Below are positions 18,614 through 30,462 of a DNA stretch of 64,000 nt, one piece after another. Origin of the DNA: Leptothrix cholodnii SP-6 (GTDB taxonomy: Bacteria; Pseudomonadota; Gammaproteobacteria; Burkholderiales; Burkholderiaceae_C); the NCBI RefSeq assembly GCF_000019785.1, contig NC_010524.1, positions 2,771,001 through 2,835,000 on the forward strand. The letters are read 5' to 3'. Under the pieces are notes generated by a model. That model was not told the origin of the DNA. It ran no database searches and saw nothing but the letters and a program-made list of their open reading frames with translations. The translations under genes and the position numbers were made by a program. Positions within the stretch are counted from its first letter, which is position 1, and each line of letters begins with the position of its first letter.

Positions 18614-19425
18614 GCACGCCGGGCCGATCCGATCAGGACGCGGGGGCAGGAACGCCGCCGGTGGATCCGGCCGTGAGCTTCACCGTGCTGGTGCCCGCCC
18701 GGCTGGCGTCGACCCGCCTGCCGCGCAAGGCGCTGGCCGATCTGGGTGGCCTGCCGATGGTCGTGCGGGTGGCGCAGCGTTGCGCGCTCAGCGGCGCCAG
18801 CGCGGTCGTCGTCGCCACCGACAGCGAGGAGATCCGCGCCGCCTGCGCCGCCCACGGCGTGCGCGCCCTGATGACCCGCGCCGATCACCCGACCGGCAGC
18901 GACCGCCTGGCCGAGGCCTGCGTGCAGCTCGGCCTGGACGGGCGCGACATCGTCGTCAACGTGCAGGGCGACGAGCCGCTGATCGAGCCCGGCCTGATCG
19001 ACGCCTGCGCCGGCCTGCTGGCGCAGCGCAGCGACTGCGTGATGAGCACCGCCGCGCACGCGCTCGACGACGTCGAGGAATACGGCAACCCGAATGTCGT
19101 CAAGGTGGTGACCGACGCAGTCGGGCGGGCGCTGTACTTCTCGCGCGCGCCGCTGCCGTGGTGGCGCGACGGCTATGCCTCCGGCGTGCTGGCGCTGCCC
19201 GATCCGGCGCCGCTGCGCCACATCGGCATCTACGGCTACAGCGCCGGTTTCCTGCGGCGCTTCCCGAGCCTGCCCGAGAGCCCGCTCGAGCGCATCGAGT
19301 CGCTCGAACAGCTGCGCGTGCTCTGGCACGGCGAACGCATCGCGGTGCACCTGAGCGCGGTGCGCCCCGGGCCCGGCATCGACACCCCCGAAGACCTCGA
19401 ACGCGTGCGCCGCCACTTCGGCTGA
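18610..19425 (+). CDS. kdsB: 3-deoxy-manno-octulosonate cytidylyltransferase (CMP-KDO synthetase)
   Basis: KdsB activates KDO with CTP for transfer to lipid A. The 271 residues begin with about 20 poorly conserved residues. The nucleotidyltransferase core follows: [20 protein letters not shown], then [25 protein letters not shown] and the C-terminal [12 protein letters not shown]. The ATG at 18610 overlaps the Trm112 stop. A later start near residue 22 would also give a full core, so the N-terminus is not certain. Confidence 0.95.
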   Translation: MSTPGRSDQDAGAGTPPVDPAVSFTVLVPARLASTRLPRKALADLGGLPMVVRVAQRCALSGASAVVVATDSEEIRAACAAHGVRALMTRADHPTGSDRLAEACVQLGLDGRDIVVNVQGDEPLIEPGLIDACAGLLAQRSDCVMSTAAHALDDVEEYGNPNVVKVVTDAVGRALYFSRAPLPWWRDGYASGVLALPDPAPLRHIGIYGYSAGFLRRFPSLPESPLERIESLEQLRVLWHGERIAVHLSAVRPGPGIDTPEDLERVRRHFG

Positions 19426-19499
19426 AGCACCCGCCAGCGCGCGCGCCAGCCCGGCTCGCGCGGGCCCGTGTAGCGGCTGCGGCACGGCTGCGCCAGGGG

Positions 19500-19515
19500 C
19501 GAAACGTCAGTTTCG
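19500..19515. promoter_or_regulatory. Palindrome in the adk upstream region
   Basis: CGAAAC-GTCA-GTTTCG is a perfect inverted repeat 96 bp before the adk ATG. It precedes a TATTCT hexamer (19532-19537) that could be a -10. GAAAC-N4-GTTTC resembles the operator of the TetR-family fatty-acid regulator PsrA. The promoter has no strong -35, so function is tentative. Confidence 0.4.
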
Positions 19516-19541
19516 TCACAGGGGTCGCATGCTATTCTTGA

Positions 19542-20264
<723 letters not shown>

Positions 20265-20288
20265 GCACGCCGCCGACACGACGATCGA

Positions 20289-20310
20289 GCCGCCTGCGGG
20301 CGGCTTTTTT
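20289..20310 (+). terminator. Rho-independent terminator of adk
   Basis: GCCGCC-TGCG-GGCGGC followed by six T residues, 24 bp after the adk stop, is a textbook intrinsic terminator. Confidence 0.95.
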
Positions 20311-20321
20311 GCGCCGACCAA

Positions 20322-20337
20322 TTGACGTTTACGTCAA
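20322..20337. promoter_or_regulatory. 16-bp palindromic operator upstream of the SDR gene
   Basis: TTGACGT-TT-ACGTCAA is a perfect palindrome 82 bp before the SDR start, trailed by further CGTCAAC copies. It resembles operators of MerR-family regulators such as LiuR that control acyl-CoA and branched-chain amino-acid degradation. That assignment is by recollection of the motif and is tentative. Confidence 0.55.
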
Positions 20338-20419
20338 CGTCAACTCAAATCCGCATCCCCTCCCCGTTACCTCCCCCGTTCCCCCCTCCATCCCCATCAC
20401 CGACAAGGCAGACAGATCC

Positions 20420-21178
20420 ATGGACATCGCAGGCAAGGTTTTCATCGTCACCGGCGCAGCCTCCGGGCTGGGCGAAGGCACGGCGCGCATGCTCGCCCGC
20501 GAAGGCGCAACCGTGGTGCTGGCCGATCTGCAGGTCGAGCGCGGCCAGCAGGTCGCCGCCGAGATCGGCGGCGCCTTCGTGCGCTGTGACGTCTCGAACG
20601 AGGACGACGGCCGCGCCGTGGTCGCGCAGGCGGTCGCGCTCGGCAAGCTGATGGGGTTGGTGAATTGCGCCGGCATCGCACCTGCGATCAAGACCGTCGG
20701 CAAGGACGGCGCCCACCCGCTGGCGGCCTTCAGCAAGACCATCACCGTCAACCTGATCGGCAGCTTCAACATGATCCGCCTGGCCGCCGAGGCGATGTGC
20801 AAGAACGAGCCCGAGTCCACCGGCGAGCGCGGCGTGCTGATCAACACCGCCAGCGTGGCGGCCTACGACGGCCAGATCGGCCAGGCGGCCTACGCCGCCA
20901 GCAAGGGCGGCGTGGTCGGCATGACGCTGCCGATCGCGCGCGACCTGGCGCGCAACGGCATCCGCTGCATGACGATCGCGCCGGGCATCTTCGGCACGCC
21001 GATGCTGTTCGGCATGCCGCAGGAGGTGCAGGACGCGCTGGCCGCCGGCGTGCCCTTCCCGAGCCGGCTCGGCACGCCCACCGACTACGCCAAGCTGGTG
21101 CATCAGATCGTCACCAACGAGATGCTCAACGGCGAGGTGATCCGCCTGGACGGCGCGATCCGCCTGGCACCGCGCTGA
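20420..21178 (+). CDS. SDR oxidoreductase, 3-hydroxyacyl-CoA dehydrogenase type-2-like
   Basis: This is a classical short-chain dehydrogenase of 252 residues. The NAD-binding glycine motif TGAASGLGEG lies near 11-20, NCAG near 85-90, and the catalytic Ser and Tyr/Lys are in INTASVAAYDG and YAASKGG. The overall pattern (FEMPQEV-like FGMPQEVQDALAAGVPFPSRLG) matches the HSD17B10/3-hydroxy-2-methylbutyryl-CoA dehydrogenase group, which acts in isoleucine and fatty-acid breakdown. The ATG at 20420 gives MDIAGKVFIVTGA. The LiuR-like palindrome upstream fits such a role. Substrate is inferred. Confidence 0.88.
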   Translation: MDIAGKVFIVTGAASGLGEGTARMLAREGATVVLADLQVERGQQVAAEIGGAFVRCDVSNEDDGRAVVAQAVALGKLMGLVNCAGIAPAIKTVGKDGAHPLAAFSKTITVNLIGSFNMIRLAAEAMCKNEPESTGERGVLINTASVAAYDGQIGQAAYAASKGGVVGMTLPIARDLARNGIRCMTIAPGIFGTPMLFGMPQEVQDALAAGVPFPSRLGTPTDYAKLVHQIVTNEMLNGEVIRLDGAIRLAPR

Positions 21179-21236
21179 ACCGTCGCGGCGCTTGGCGCTG
21201 CTTAACATCGCCCGGTTGCAGTTCCGGGAGTTGTCG

Positions 21237-23036
21237 ATGTCATCACGCCGATGGGCCGCCACGGTGGCCGCCTGCCTTGGCCTGGCAGGCTGCATCGGTG
21301 CACCGCCGCCACATGCCGGCGACCGGCCGGCGCAGCCCGAGGCGGCATCCGGCCACGTCGAGCAACAGGGCTGGTCGAGCACCCGCTACTCGGTGGCCGC
21401 CGCCAACCCGCTGGCCACCCAGGCCGGGTACGGCGTGCTGAAAGCCGGCGGCAGCGCGGTCGACGCGGCCATCGCCGTGCAGATGGTGCTGGGGCTGGTC
21501 GAGCCGCAGTCGAGCGGCATCGGCGGCGGCGCGTTCCTGATGCACTGGGACGGCCGCCAGGTGCGGTCCTACGACGGCCGCGAAACGGCACCCGCAGGTG
21601 TCGACGACAAGCTCTTCCTGCAAGGCGACGGCCGGCCGATGGCCTTCCATGACGCAGCGGTCGGCGGCCGCGCGGTGGGAGTGCCCGGCACGCTGCGCAT
21701 GCTTGAAATCGCTCACCGGGCGCACGGTCGACTGCCGTGGGCGGCGCTGTTCGAACCGGCCATCACGCTGGCCGAAAGCGGCTTCCGGGTCAGCCCGCGG
21801 CTGCACGCGCTGCTGCGAGGCGATCAGCACCTGCGCAAGGACATCACCGCAGCGCGTCAGTTCTACGCCGACGATGGGCAGCCCTTGCCCGTCGGCACGC
21901 TGCTGCGCAACCCCGCACTGGCGGCGGTGATGCGCACGGTGGCCGAGCACGGCGCCGACGCGTTCTACGGCGGCGCCATCGCTCGCAGCATCGTCGGCAA
22001 GGTGCAGGGCCACGCATCCAACCCGGGCCGGCTGAGTGCGCAGGATCTCGTCGATTACCGCGCCCAAGTGCGCGCGCCGCTGTGCGCCGATTGGCAGCGC
22101 TGGCGGCTGTGCGGCATGGGGCCGCCGTCGTCGGGCCAGATCGCGGTGATGCAGATCCTCGGCACGCTCGACCACGTCGTGCCGACCGCGGCCGTGCCGT
22201 TGCAAGACGGGATCCCGAGCGCCGACTTCCTGCACCTGTACACCGAAGCGTCGAAGCTGGCTTTTGCCGACCGGGCCCGGCACGTCGCCGACCCCGATTT
22301 CGTTGCCGCCCCCGCGGGGCGCTGGAGCAGCCTGCTCGATGCGAGCTACCTGCGCGAGCGCGCCGCGCTGATCGGACCGCAAACGATGCCGACCGCCCCG
22401 CCCGGCCAACCCGGAGGGCAGCGTTCCGCCTGGGCGGCGCAGCCGGAGCAGCCCGAATACGGCACCTCGCACATTTCGATCGTCGACGCGCAGGGCCAGG
22501 CGGTGGCGATGACGAGCACCATCGAGGATCAGTTCGGAGCCCGCCAGATGGTCGACGGCGGCACCGGGCTGCCGGGCGGGTTCCTGCTCAACAACGAGCT
22601 GACGGATTTCTCGTTCGCGCCCACCGACGCCCAGGGCCGGCCGATCGCCAACCGCGTGCAGCCCGGCAAACGGCCACGTTCGAGCATGAGCCCGACGCTG
22701 GTGTTCGACCGCGCCGGCGGCCAGCTGCAGATGAGCGCGGGCTCGCCGGGCGGTGCGCTGATCATCCACTTCACCGCCAAGGCGCTGCTCGGCACGCTGG
22801 CCTGGGGCCTGGACGCCCAGCAGGCCATCGCGCTGCCCAACTTCGGCACCACCGGCGGCCCGGTGCTGCTCGAAGCCGGGCGCTTTCCACCCGCCACACG
22901 GAACACCCTGAAGACGCGCGGCCACTCGGTCATCGAACTCGACCTGACGAGCGGCCTGCAGGCGATCGAACGACGTGGCGGCGGCTGGTTCGGTGGCGCC
23001 GATCCACGCCGCGAGGGCATCGTGATGGGCGATTGA
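21237..23036 (+). CDS. ggt: Gamma-glutamyltransferase, predicted lipoprotein
   Basis: This N-terminal nucleophile hydrolase cleaves gamma-glutamyl bonds of glutathione and related compounds. The 599 residues begin with a lipoprotein-type signal MSSRRWAATVAACLGLAGC (Cys19), so it is probably anchored in the periplasm rather than soluble. The autocleavage/catalytic Thr410 lies in EYGTSHISIVD, and SAGSPGGALI forms the oxyanion region. The expected large and small subunits would be about 390 and 190 residues. The ATG at 21237 has GGGAG upstream. The frame extends 15 codons further up without a better signal. Confidence 0.93.
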   Translation: MSSRRWAATVAACLGLAGCIGAPPPHAGDRPAQPEAASGHVEQQGWSSTRYSVAAANPLATQAGYGVLKAGGSAVDAAIAVQMVLGLVEPQSSGIGGGAFLMHWDGRQVRSYDGRETAPAGVDDKLFLQGDGRPMAFHDAAVGGRAVGVPGTLRMLEIAHRAHGRLPWAALFEPAITLAESGFRVSPRLHALLRGDQHLRKDITAARQFYADDGQPLPVGTLLRNPALAAVMRTVAEHGADAFYGGAIARSIVGKVQGHASNPGRLSAQDLVDYRAQVRAPLCADWQRWRLCGMGPPSSGQIAVMQILGTLDHVVPTAAVPLQDGIPSADFLHLYTEASKLAFADRARHVADPDFVAAPAGRWSSLLDASYLRERAALIGPQTMPTAPPGQPGGQRSAWAAQPEQPEYGTSHISIVDAQGQAVAMTSTIEDQFGARQMVDGGTGLPGGFLLNNELTDFSFAPTDAQGRPIANRVQPGKRPRSSMSPTLVFDRAGGQLQMSAGSPGGALIIHFTAKALLGTLAWGLDAQQAIALPNFGTTGGPVLLEAGRFPPATRNTLKTRGHSVIELDLTSGLQAIERRGGGWFGGADPRREGIVMGD

Positions 23037-23079
23037 GGCGGCCGGTCAGCGCCCCAGGACGGTTCGCTAGACTCGCGGC

Positions 23080-24876
23080 GTGATCCCCCAAGGCTTTATC
23101 CAGGACCTGCTCGCCCGCGCCGACATCGTCGCGGTGGTGGGCCGCAGCGTCCAGCTCAAGAAGACCGGCGCCAACTACAGCGGCCTGTGCCCGTTCCACG
23201 CCGAAAAATCGCCCAGCTTCACGGTCAGCGCGACCAAGCAGTTCTATCACTGCTTCGGCTGCGGGGCCAACGGCAACGCGATCGGTTTCCTGATGGAAGC
23301 CAGCGGCATGACCTTCGTCGACGCAGTGCACGAGCTCGCGCAGGAAGTCGGCGCAACGGTCCCGGAAGAAAACACCAGCCCCGAACAACGCGAGAAGGCC
23401 GCCCAGGCGCGCGCCCAGCAGCTCACGCTGACGGAGCTGCAGGCGCAGGCCGCGGCCCACTACCGCAAGCAGCTCAAGGCCAGCCCGAAGGCGATCGACT
23501 ACCTCAAGCGGCGCGGTCTGACCGGCGAGATCGCGGCCCGTTTCGGCCTCGGCTACGCGCCGCCCGGCCACCACGGCCTGGCGAGCGCGTTTGCACGTTA
23601 CGACGACCCGCTGCTGGTCGAATCGGGGCTGGTGATCCTCGACGAAGGCCAGGATCAGCGCCGCCACGACCGTTTTCGCGATCGGATCATGTTCCCGATC
23701 CGCAACGTCAAGGGCGAGATCATCGGCTTCGGCGGGCGGGTGCTCGACGACAGCAAGCCGAAGTATCTGAACTCGCCCGAGACGCCAGTGTTCGTCAAGG
23801 GCCACGAGCTGTACGGCCTGTACGAGGCGCGCCAGGCGATCCGCCAGCGCGGCCACGTGCTGGTCACCGAGGGCTACATGGACGTGGTGGCGCTGGCGCA
23901 GCTCGGCTTCGACCAGGCGGTGGCCACGCTCGGCACCGCCTGCACCGCCGACCACGTGCAGAAGCTGGTGCGCCACACCGACCAGGTCGTCTTCAGCTTC
24001 GACGGCGACAACGCCGGCCGGCGCGCGGCCATGCGGGCGATGGAGGCGGTGCTGCCGTTTGCCACCGACACGCGCAGCTTCCGCTTCCTGTTCCTGCCGG
24101 CCGAACACGATCCCGACTCCTACGTGCGAGCCGAGGGGGCCGAGGCGTTCGAGCGCCGCATCGCCGAGGCATTGCCGCTGTCGAGCCAGATGCTGCAGGT
24201 GGCGGGCGCCGACTGCGACCTCGTCACGCCCGAAGGACGCGCACGCCTGGTCGCCCAGGCCGAACCGCTGTGGCGCGCGCTGCCCGCAGGCGTGCTGCGC
24301 ATGCAGATGGTCAACGAGTTCGCGCAGGTCGCCCAGCTCAATGCCGCCGATCTGGCGGCCCGCTGGGGCGCGGGGCCGCCGCGGGCGCCGGCGCAGTCGC
24401 AGGAACAGCCGTACGCGCCGTCGTACCCGTCCACGCCGGGGCGTGGCAAGTTCCAGCGCCGGGACGGCCGACCCGGCAAGGACAGCGACCTCATGGCGCA
24501 ACTCGCGAGCCGCGCCGGTGGCCGCCGGCCGAATGCGCACCGCCCCGAAGACCGCGCCGCCTGGTTACTGCTGCAGCGCAGCGAGTGGTGGGCCGGGCTG
24601 TCGGGCGCCGATCACGACCTGCTGTGCGAACTGCCGGGCTGGCACGGCGAGCTGTTCCGGCACCTCGACCAGATGCACATGGAGTCCGAGCCGCTGTCCT
24701 GGCCCGAGCTGCGCGACACCCTGGTGCAGTTCGAGTGGTGCAGCACGGCGATCGCGCTGGTCGACGCGGCCATCCAGGGCATCGAGCCGCTGCTCGAGGA
24801 TCTGCAGCCCGTCATCACGCAGATCCGGGGCGCCGTGCCGCAGGCCGAGGGCTGGCGCCTGCTGGGTCGGATTTGA
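23080..24876 (+). CDS. dnaG: DNA primase
   Basis: DnaG makes RNA primers at the replication fork. The 598 residues contain the CHC2 zinc motif (Cys37, His40, Cys58, Cys61), the core ending YLNSPETPVF, the Toprim fold (VTEGYMDVVAL and FSFDGDNAGRRAAM), and a C-terminal helicase-binding domain. A low-complexity linker at about 430-480 separates core and C-terminus. The start is a GTG at 23080. The rpsU gene that often precedes dnaG is absent; ggt is upstream instead. rpoD follows after 325 bp. Confidence 0.97.
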   Translation: MIPQGFIQDLLARADIVAVVGRSVQLKKTGANYSGLCPFHAEKSPSFTVSATKQFYHCFGCGANGNAIGFLMEASGMTFVDAVHELAQEVGATVPEENTSPEQREKAAQARAQQLTLTELQAQAAAHYRKQLKASPKAIDYLKRRGLTGEIAARFGLGYAPPGHHGLASAFARYDDPLLVESGLVILDEGQDQRRHDRFRDRIMFPIRNVKGEIIGFGGRVLDDSKPKYLNSPETPVFVKGHELYGLYEARQAIRQRGHVLVTEGYMDVVALAQLGFDQAVATLGTACTADHVQKLVRHTDQVVFSFDGDNAGRRAAMRAMEAVLPFATDTRSFRFLFLPAEHDPDSYVRAEGAEAFERRIAEALPLSSQMLQVAGADCDLVTPEGRARLVAQAEPLWRALPAGVLRMQMVNEFAQVAQLNAADLAARWGAGPPRAPAQSQEQPYAPSYPSTPGRGKFQRRDGRPGKDSDLMAQLASRAGGRRPNAHRPEDRAAWLLLQRSEWWAGLSGADHDLLCELPGWHGELFRHLDQMHMESEPLSWPELRDTLVQFEWCSTAIALVDAAIQGIEPLLEDLQPVITQIRGAVPQAEGWRLLGRI

Positions 24877-24885
24877 TGTTCCGGG

Positions 24886-24891
24886 TATAAT
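24886..24891 (+). promoter_or_regulatory. Consensus -10 (TATAAT) for rpoD
   Basis: An exact TATAAT lies 10 bp after the dnaG stop and about 310 bp before rpoD. No clear -35 is present at 16-18 bp. A long leader follows (24892-25201) that holds no supported gene. Confidence 0.5.
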
Positions 24892-25067
24892 CCTCGGCTG
24901 TCTCCAAACGGCAAGAGGACAGCAGCGCCTGCCGGCCCCGGCCACCCGCGACACGGGTCACTTCAGCGGCCAACACACCGCCAGCGCTGCATGAACAGAT
25001 GTCCACACCCGCTTGCCCGCCTGATGATCGGTTCCACCGCACGCCCTGCGTGCGTGCGCCTGTTGCC

Positions 25068-25097
25068 GCTTGATGTACCCATGACGCCGCATCAAGC
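25068..25097 (+). repeat. Inverted repeat in the rpoD leader
   Basis: GCTTGATG (25068-25075) and CATCAAGC (25090-25097) form a perfect 8-bp inverted repeat with a 14-base loop, 105 bp before rpoD. It could be an operator or an RNA hairpin. Confidence 0.35.
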
Positions 25098-25201
25098 ACC
25101 TGATGTGCTGATGATGCAGATTGATCGCCACGGCGCACCGACTTGAGCCTCAGGCCCCCGTCACCACTTATGTCCAGTCGAGCCCATTGCCGAGGAATCG
25201 C

Positions 25202-27466
<2,265 letters not shown>

Positions 27467-27510
27467 ATTGCAGACCCCCATGCTCGGGGGATACCGCATC
27501 CCCTTGCCTG

Positions 27511-27541
27511 AAGGCCCGGTTCACCGGGCCTTTTGTCTTTT
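27511..27541 (+). terminator. Rho-independent terminator of rpoD
   Basis: AAGGCCCGG-TTCA-CCGGGCCTT followed by TTGTCTTTT begins 45 bp after the rpoD stop. Confidence 0.93.
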
Positions 27542-27594
27542 GAGAACAGCGACCGTGTCGTGCGTCACGCAACGGCACGCTAAACTTCGCATCC

Positions 27595-28527
27595 ATGCCG
27601 CAGACTGTCACCTGCACCGTTTTGTTTGCCGATCTGCGCGGCAGCACCTCGCTCTACGAAAGCCTGGGTAACGCCGAAGCCGCTTCGGTCGTCACTCAAA
27701 GCGTTTCCGTGGTGGGGCGGATCATCGAGGGCCAGGGAGGCCGGGTGATCAAGACCCTGGGGGATGGCCTGATGGCCGTCTTCAAGGGGCCGCTGCCCGC
27801 GATCCGCGCCGCCGAAGAAGTCCACGAATCGATCGATCGCGTGATGGGTGCGTCACGCCCGGCGAGCCAGCCCGTGATGCGGGTCCAGATCGCCATGGTT
27901 CATGGCGAAATGATCGAGGTCGCCGGCGACTGCTTCGGCGATGCCGTCAACGTGTCGGCCCGGCTGCTCGATGCCGCCGGCGACAACGAGACGCTGCTCA
28001 CCACCCAGACCCTCGAACCGCTGCCCCCGGAGATGCGCAAGCGCTTTCGCAGGCTCGAGCGCCTGCATCTGCGCGGGCGTGTCGAACCGGTCGAAGTCTG
28101 GCGCCTCGAGCCGCGGCGCGGCCAGGATGCAGCGTCGACGATGTTCGGCGACAGCGCCCCGACCGCCGCGCCCGAAGGCATCCGGCTGGCCAGCGAAGGG
28201 GTTTCACGCATCCACACGGTGCGCAGCCTGCCGGTGATCATCGGCCGCAGCCACGAGGCCAACTATTGCGTCGACGACAGCCGCGTCTCGCGCAGCCACG
28301 CCCGCATCGAGTGGCACAGCGGCAACTTCCAGCTCACCGACCTGAGCTCGAACGGCACCTACGTGCGCTTCGGCCGCCAGTCCGAGGTGGTGACGCTGCG
28401 CCGCGGCGCCTGCACGCTGCACGGCCGCGGCGTGATCTGCATGGGCGTGAGCCCGAACGTGCTCAACGCACCGACCATCAGCTTCGAGATCCTGCGCTTC
28501 GACGACACCGATCCGCAGCCGATCTGA
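27595..28527 (+). CDS. Class III adenylate cyclase fused to an FHA domain
   Basis: This is a soluble 310-residue protein. Residues 1-175 form a class III nucleotide cyclase with both metal aspartates (Asp13 in FADLRGST, Asp57 in KTLGDGLMA), adenine-selecting Lys53 and the transition-state pair Asn119/Arg123 (DAVNVSARL). All key residues are present, so activity on ATP is likely. Residues about 200-305 form an FHA domain (IIGRSHEANYCVDDSRVSRSHARIEW, LSSNGTYVRF), which binds phosphothreonine peptides. No membrane segment is visible. It lies 128 bp after rpoD behind the rpoD terminator, and so should have its own promoter. Confidence 0.93.
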   Translation: MPQTVTCTVLFADLRGSTSLYESLGNAEAASVVTQSVSVVGRIIEGQGGRVIKTLGDGLMAVFKGPLPAIRAAEEVHESIDRVMGASRPASQPVMRVQIAMVHGEMIEVAGDCFGDAVNVSARLLDAAGDNETLLTTQTLEPLPPEMRKRFRRLERLHLRGRVEPVEVWRLEPRRGQDAASTMFGDSAPTAAPEGIRLASEGVSRIHTVRSLPVIIGRSHEANYCVDDSRVSRSHARIEWHSGNFQLTDLSSNGTYVRFGRQSEVVTLRRGACTLHGRGVICMGVSPNVLNAPTISFEILRFDDTDPQPI

Positions 28528-28545
28528 CGATCCGAGCCTGCCGGC

Positions 28546-29241
28546 TCAGGCGCCGAGCAGATCGGCCAGCGCCAGCAGGTCGCTCACCTGCAGGTGCCGG
28601 CGCCCGGCCTCCTGCGTCGACCCTCCAGGCTGCTGCACCCCGTCACGCCGTACCCACGCGGTCTGCAGGCCGGCGGCGCGTGCGCCGTCGACATCCAGGG
28701 CAAGGTCGTCGCCGATGTGCATGACCTGAGCCGGCGCGCGGCCGAGCTGTTCGCAGGCACTGCGGAAGATCCGCACATCCGGCTTGGCCACGCCGGCCGA
28801 GCGGGCGCTCACCGAGCCGCAGAACCAGCGTGACAGCCCGGTCGCGGCCAGCTCGGCATTGCCGTTGCTGAGCGCCAGCAGCGGGAAGCGCGCGGCCAGG
28901 CGGTCGAGCGCGGGGATCACGTCGGCATAGAACTCGACCTGCTGGCGCTGCGCGAAGAACACCTCGAAGGCCGGCTCGGCCAGCGCCGGATCGTCGCCGC
29001 TGGCCCGCAGCGACTCGCGCAACGCGATCAGGCGCAGCTGGCTCAGGTCGTGAGCCAGCCGGGGATGGCGGCGCGACACGTCGGCGCGCAGCTCACGCAT
29101 CGCCGGCACGCCGAAGCGCAGCGCGGTGGCGGGGGCCTGCCGCTCGAGCCACGCGTGCGTGACCTGCTCGGCGCGCTCGATCACAGGCGCGATCGGCCAC
29201 AGCGTGTCATCGAGGTCGAGGGTGAGGGCAAGGACAGTCAT
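28546..29241 (-). CDS. HAD family hydrolase
   Basis: This 231-residue haloacid-dehalogenase phosphatase-like enzyme has motif I DLDDTLWP at 9-16 (nucleophile Asp9), motif II LLALSNGNAEL, motif III KPDVRIFR and motif IV HIGDDLALDVDGA. The cap is helical (C1 type). The substrate is not predictable, though small phosphorylated metabolites or nucleotides are typical. The ATG at 29241 gives MTVLALTLDLDDTL. It converges with the cyclase gene, with only 18 bp between stops. A small hairpin GAGCC-TGCC-GGCTC lies there (28534-28547). Confidence 0.9.
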   Translation of the reverse strand: MTVLALTLDLDDTLWPIAPVIERAEQVTHAWLERQAPATALRFGVPAMRELRADVSRRHPRLAHDLSQLRLIALRESLRASGDDPALAEPAFEVFFAQRQQVEFYADVIPALDRLAARFPLLALSNGNAELAATGLSRWFCGSVSARSAGVAKPDVRIFRSACEQLGRAPAQVMHIGDDLALDVDGARAAGLQTAWVRRDGVQQPGGSTQEAGRRHLQVSDLLALADLLGA

Positions 29242-29310
29242 GCGCGCATTGTCGTCATGCCATCGGCCCGCTGCGGCAATGGGGCCAAGGCTGGGCGAGA
29301 ATCCGCCGCC

Positions 29311-30417
29311 ATGCCGACACCCCGTTACGCCCCCGAACCCCCTTACCGCCACGGCAGCGCGCCCCGCATCGGTGTGCTGCTCGTCAACCTGGGCACACCC
29401 GACGCCCCACGCACCGCCGAGGTCCGCCGCTACCTCGCCGAGTTCCTGTCCGACCCGCGCGTGGTCGAGATCCCGCGCGCGATCTGGCTGGCGATCCTGC
29501 ACGGCATCATCCTGCGCGTGCGGCCGGCCAAGTCGGCCGCCAAGTACGCCAGCGTCTGGACCGCCGAAGGCTCGCCGCTGGCGGTCTGGACGCGCCGCCA
29601 GGCCACGATGCTGCAGGGCTATCTGGGCGAACGCGGCCTGCAGGTGACGGTGGCACACGCCATGCGCTATGGCCAGCCGGCCGTGGCTGCCACGCTCGAC
29701 CAGCTCAAGCAGGCCGGCTGCGATCGCATCCTGGTGCTGCCGATGTACCCGCAGTATTCGGGCACCACCACCGCCAGCGTGTGGGACGCGGTGGCGGCCT
29801 GGAGCTTGAAGCAGCGCAACCTGCCCGAGCTGCGCTTCGTCAAGCAGCACCACGACGAGCCCAGCTACATCGACGCCCTGGCGCGCCGGGTCGAAGACTT
29901 CTGGGCCCGCGAAGGCCGCGGCGACCACCTGCTGCTGAGCTTTCACGGCGTGCCCGAGCGCACGCTGCATCTGGGCGATCCGTACCACTGCCAGTGCCTC
30001 AAGACCGGCCGGCTGCTGCGCGAGCGGTTGGGGCTGTCGGAGCAGAACCTGAGCGTCAGCTTCCAGAGCCGCTTCGGCAAGGCCAAGTGGCTGGAGCCCT
30101 ACACCGAGGCCACGCTCAAGGGCCTGGCCAAGCGCGGCGTCAAGCACCTGCAGGTGTTCTGCCCGGGTTTCCCGGCCGATTGCCTGGAGACGCTCGAAGA
30201 GATCGCCATCGAGGGCCGCGAGCTCTTCCTGCACGCCGGTGGCCAGCGCTTCGAACACATCCCGTGTCTGAACGACCACCCGGCCTGGATCCAGAGCCTG
30301 GTGGCGATCGTGCAGCGCCACACCGGCGGCTGGCCGGTGATGCGCGACGAGCAGCCGCGTGCGGCCGAGCTGGAGAGCCAGCGCCTGCGCGCGCTGGCTC
30401 TGGGCGCCAAGACCTGA
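29311..30417 (+). CDS. hemH: Ferrochelatase
   Basis: HemH inserts ferrous iron into protoporphyrin IX to make heme. The 368 residues show the family blocks VLLVNLGTPDAP, LPMYPQYSGTTTAS, LLSFHGVPERTLHLGDPY (catalytic His) and the Glu-containing VFCPGFPADCLETLEEI. The ATG at 29311 gives MPTPRYAPEP and lies 69 bp from the divergent HAD gene, so both promoters share that gap. It ends convergently with the porin gene. Confidence 0.97.
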   Translation: MPTPRYAPEPPYRHGSAPRIGVLLVNLGTPDAPRTAEVRRYLAEFLSDPRVVEIPRAIWLAILHGIILRVRPAKSAAKYASVWTAEGSPLAVWTRRQATMLQGYLGERGLQVTVAHAMRYGQPAVAATLDQLKQAGCDRILVLPMYPQYSGTTTASVWDAVAAWSLKQRNLPELRFVKQHHDEPSYIDALARRVEDFWAREGRGDHLLLSFHGVPERTLHLGDPYHCQCLKTGRLLRERLGLSEQNLSVSFQSRFGKAKWLEPYTEATLKGLAKRGVKHLQVFCPGFPADCLETLEEIAIEGRELFLHAGGQRFEHIPCLNDHPAWIQSLVAIVQRHTGGWPVMRDEQPRAAELESQRLRALALGAKT

Positions 30418-30422
30418 TCACA

Positions 30423-30451
30423 CCGGCCGCGCAGCAGGCTGCTGCGGCCGG
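30423..30451. terminator. Hairpin between convergent hemH and porin
   Basis: CCGGCCG...CAGCA pairs with TGCTG-CGGCCGG around a GGC loop, with a two-base bulge. It fills the 45-bp gap between two converging stops and probably serves as a bidirectional termination or 3'-end stabilising structure. It has no T-run. Confidence 0.45.
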
Positions 30452-30462
30452 CGCAGACACGC

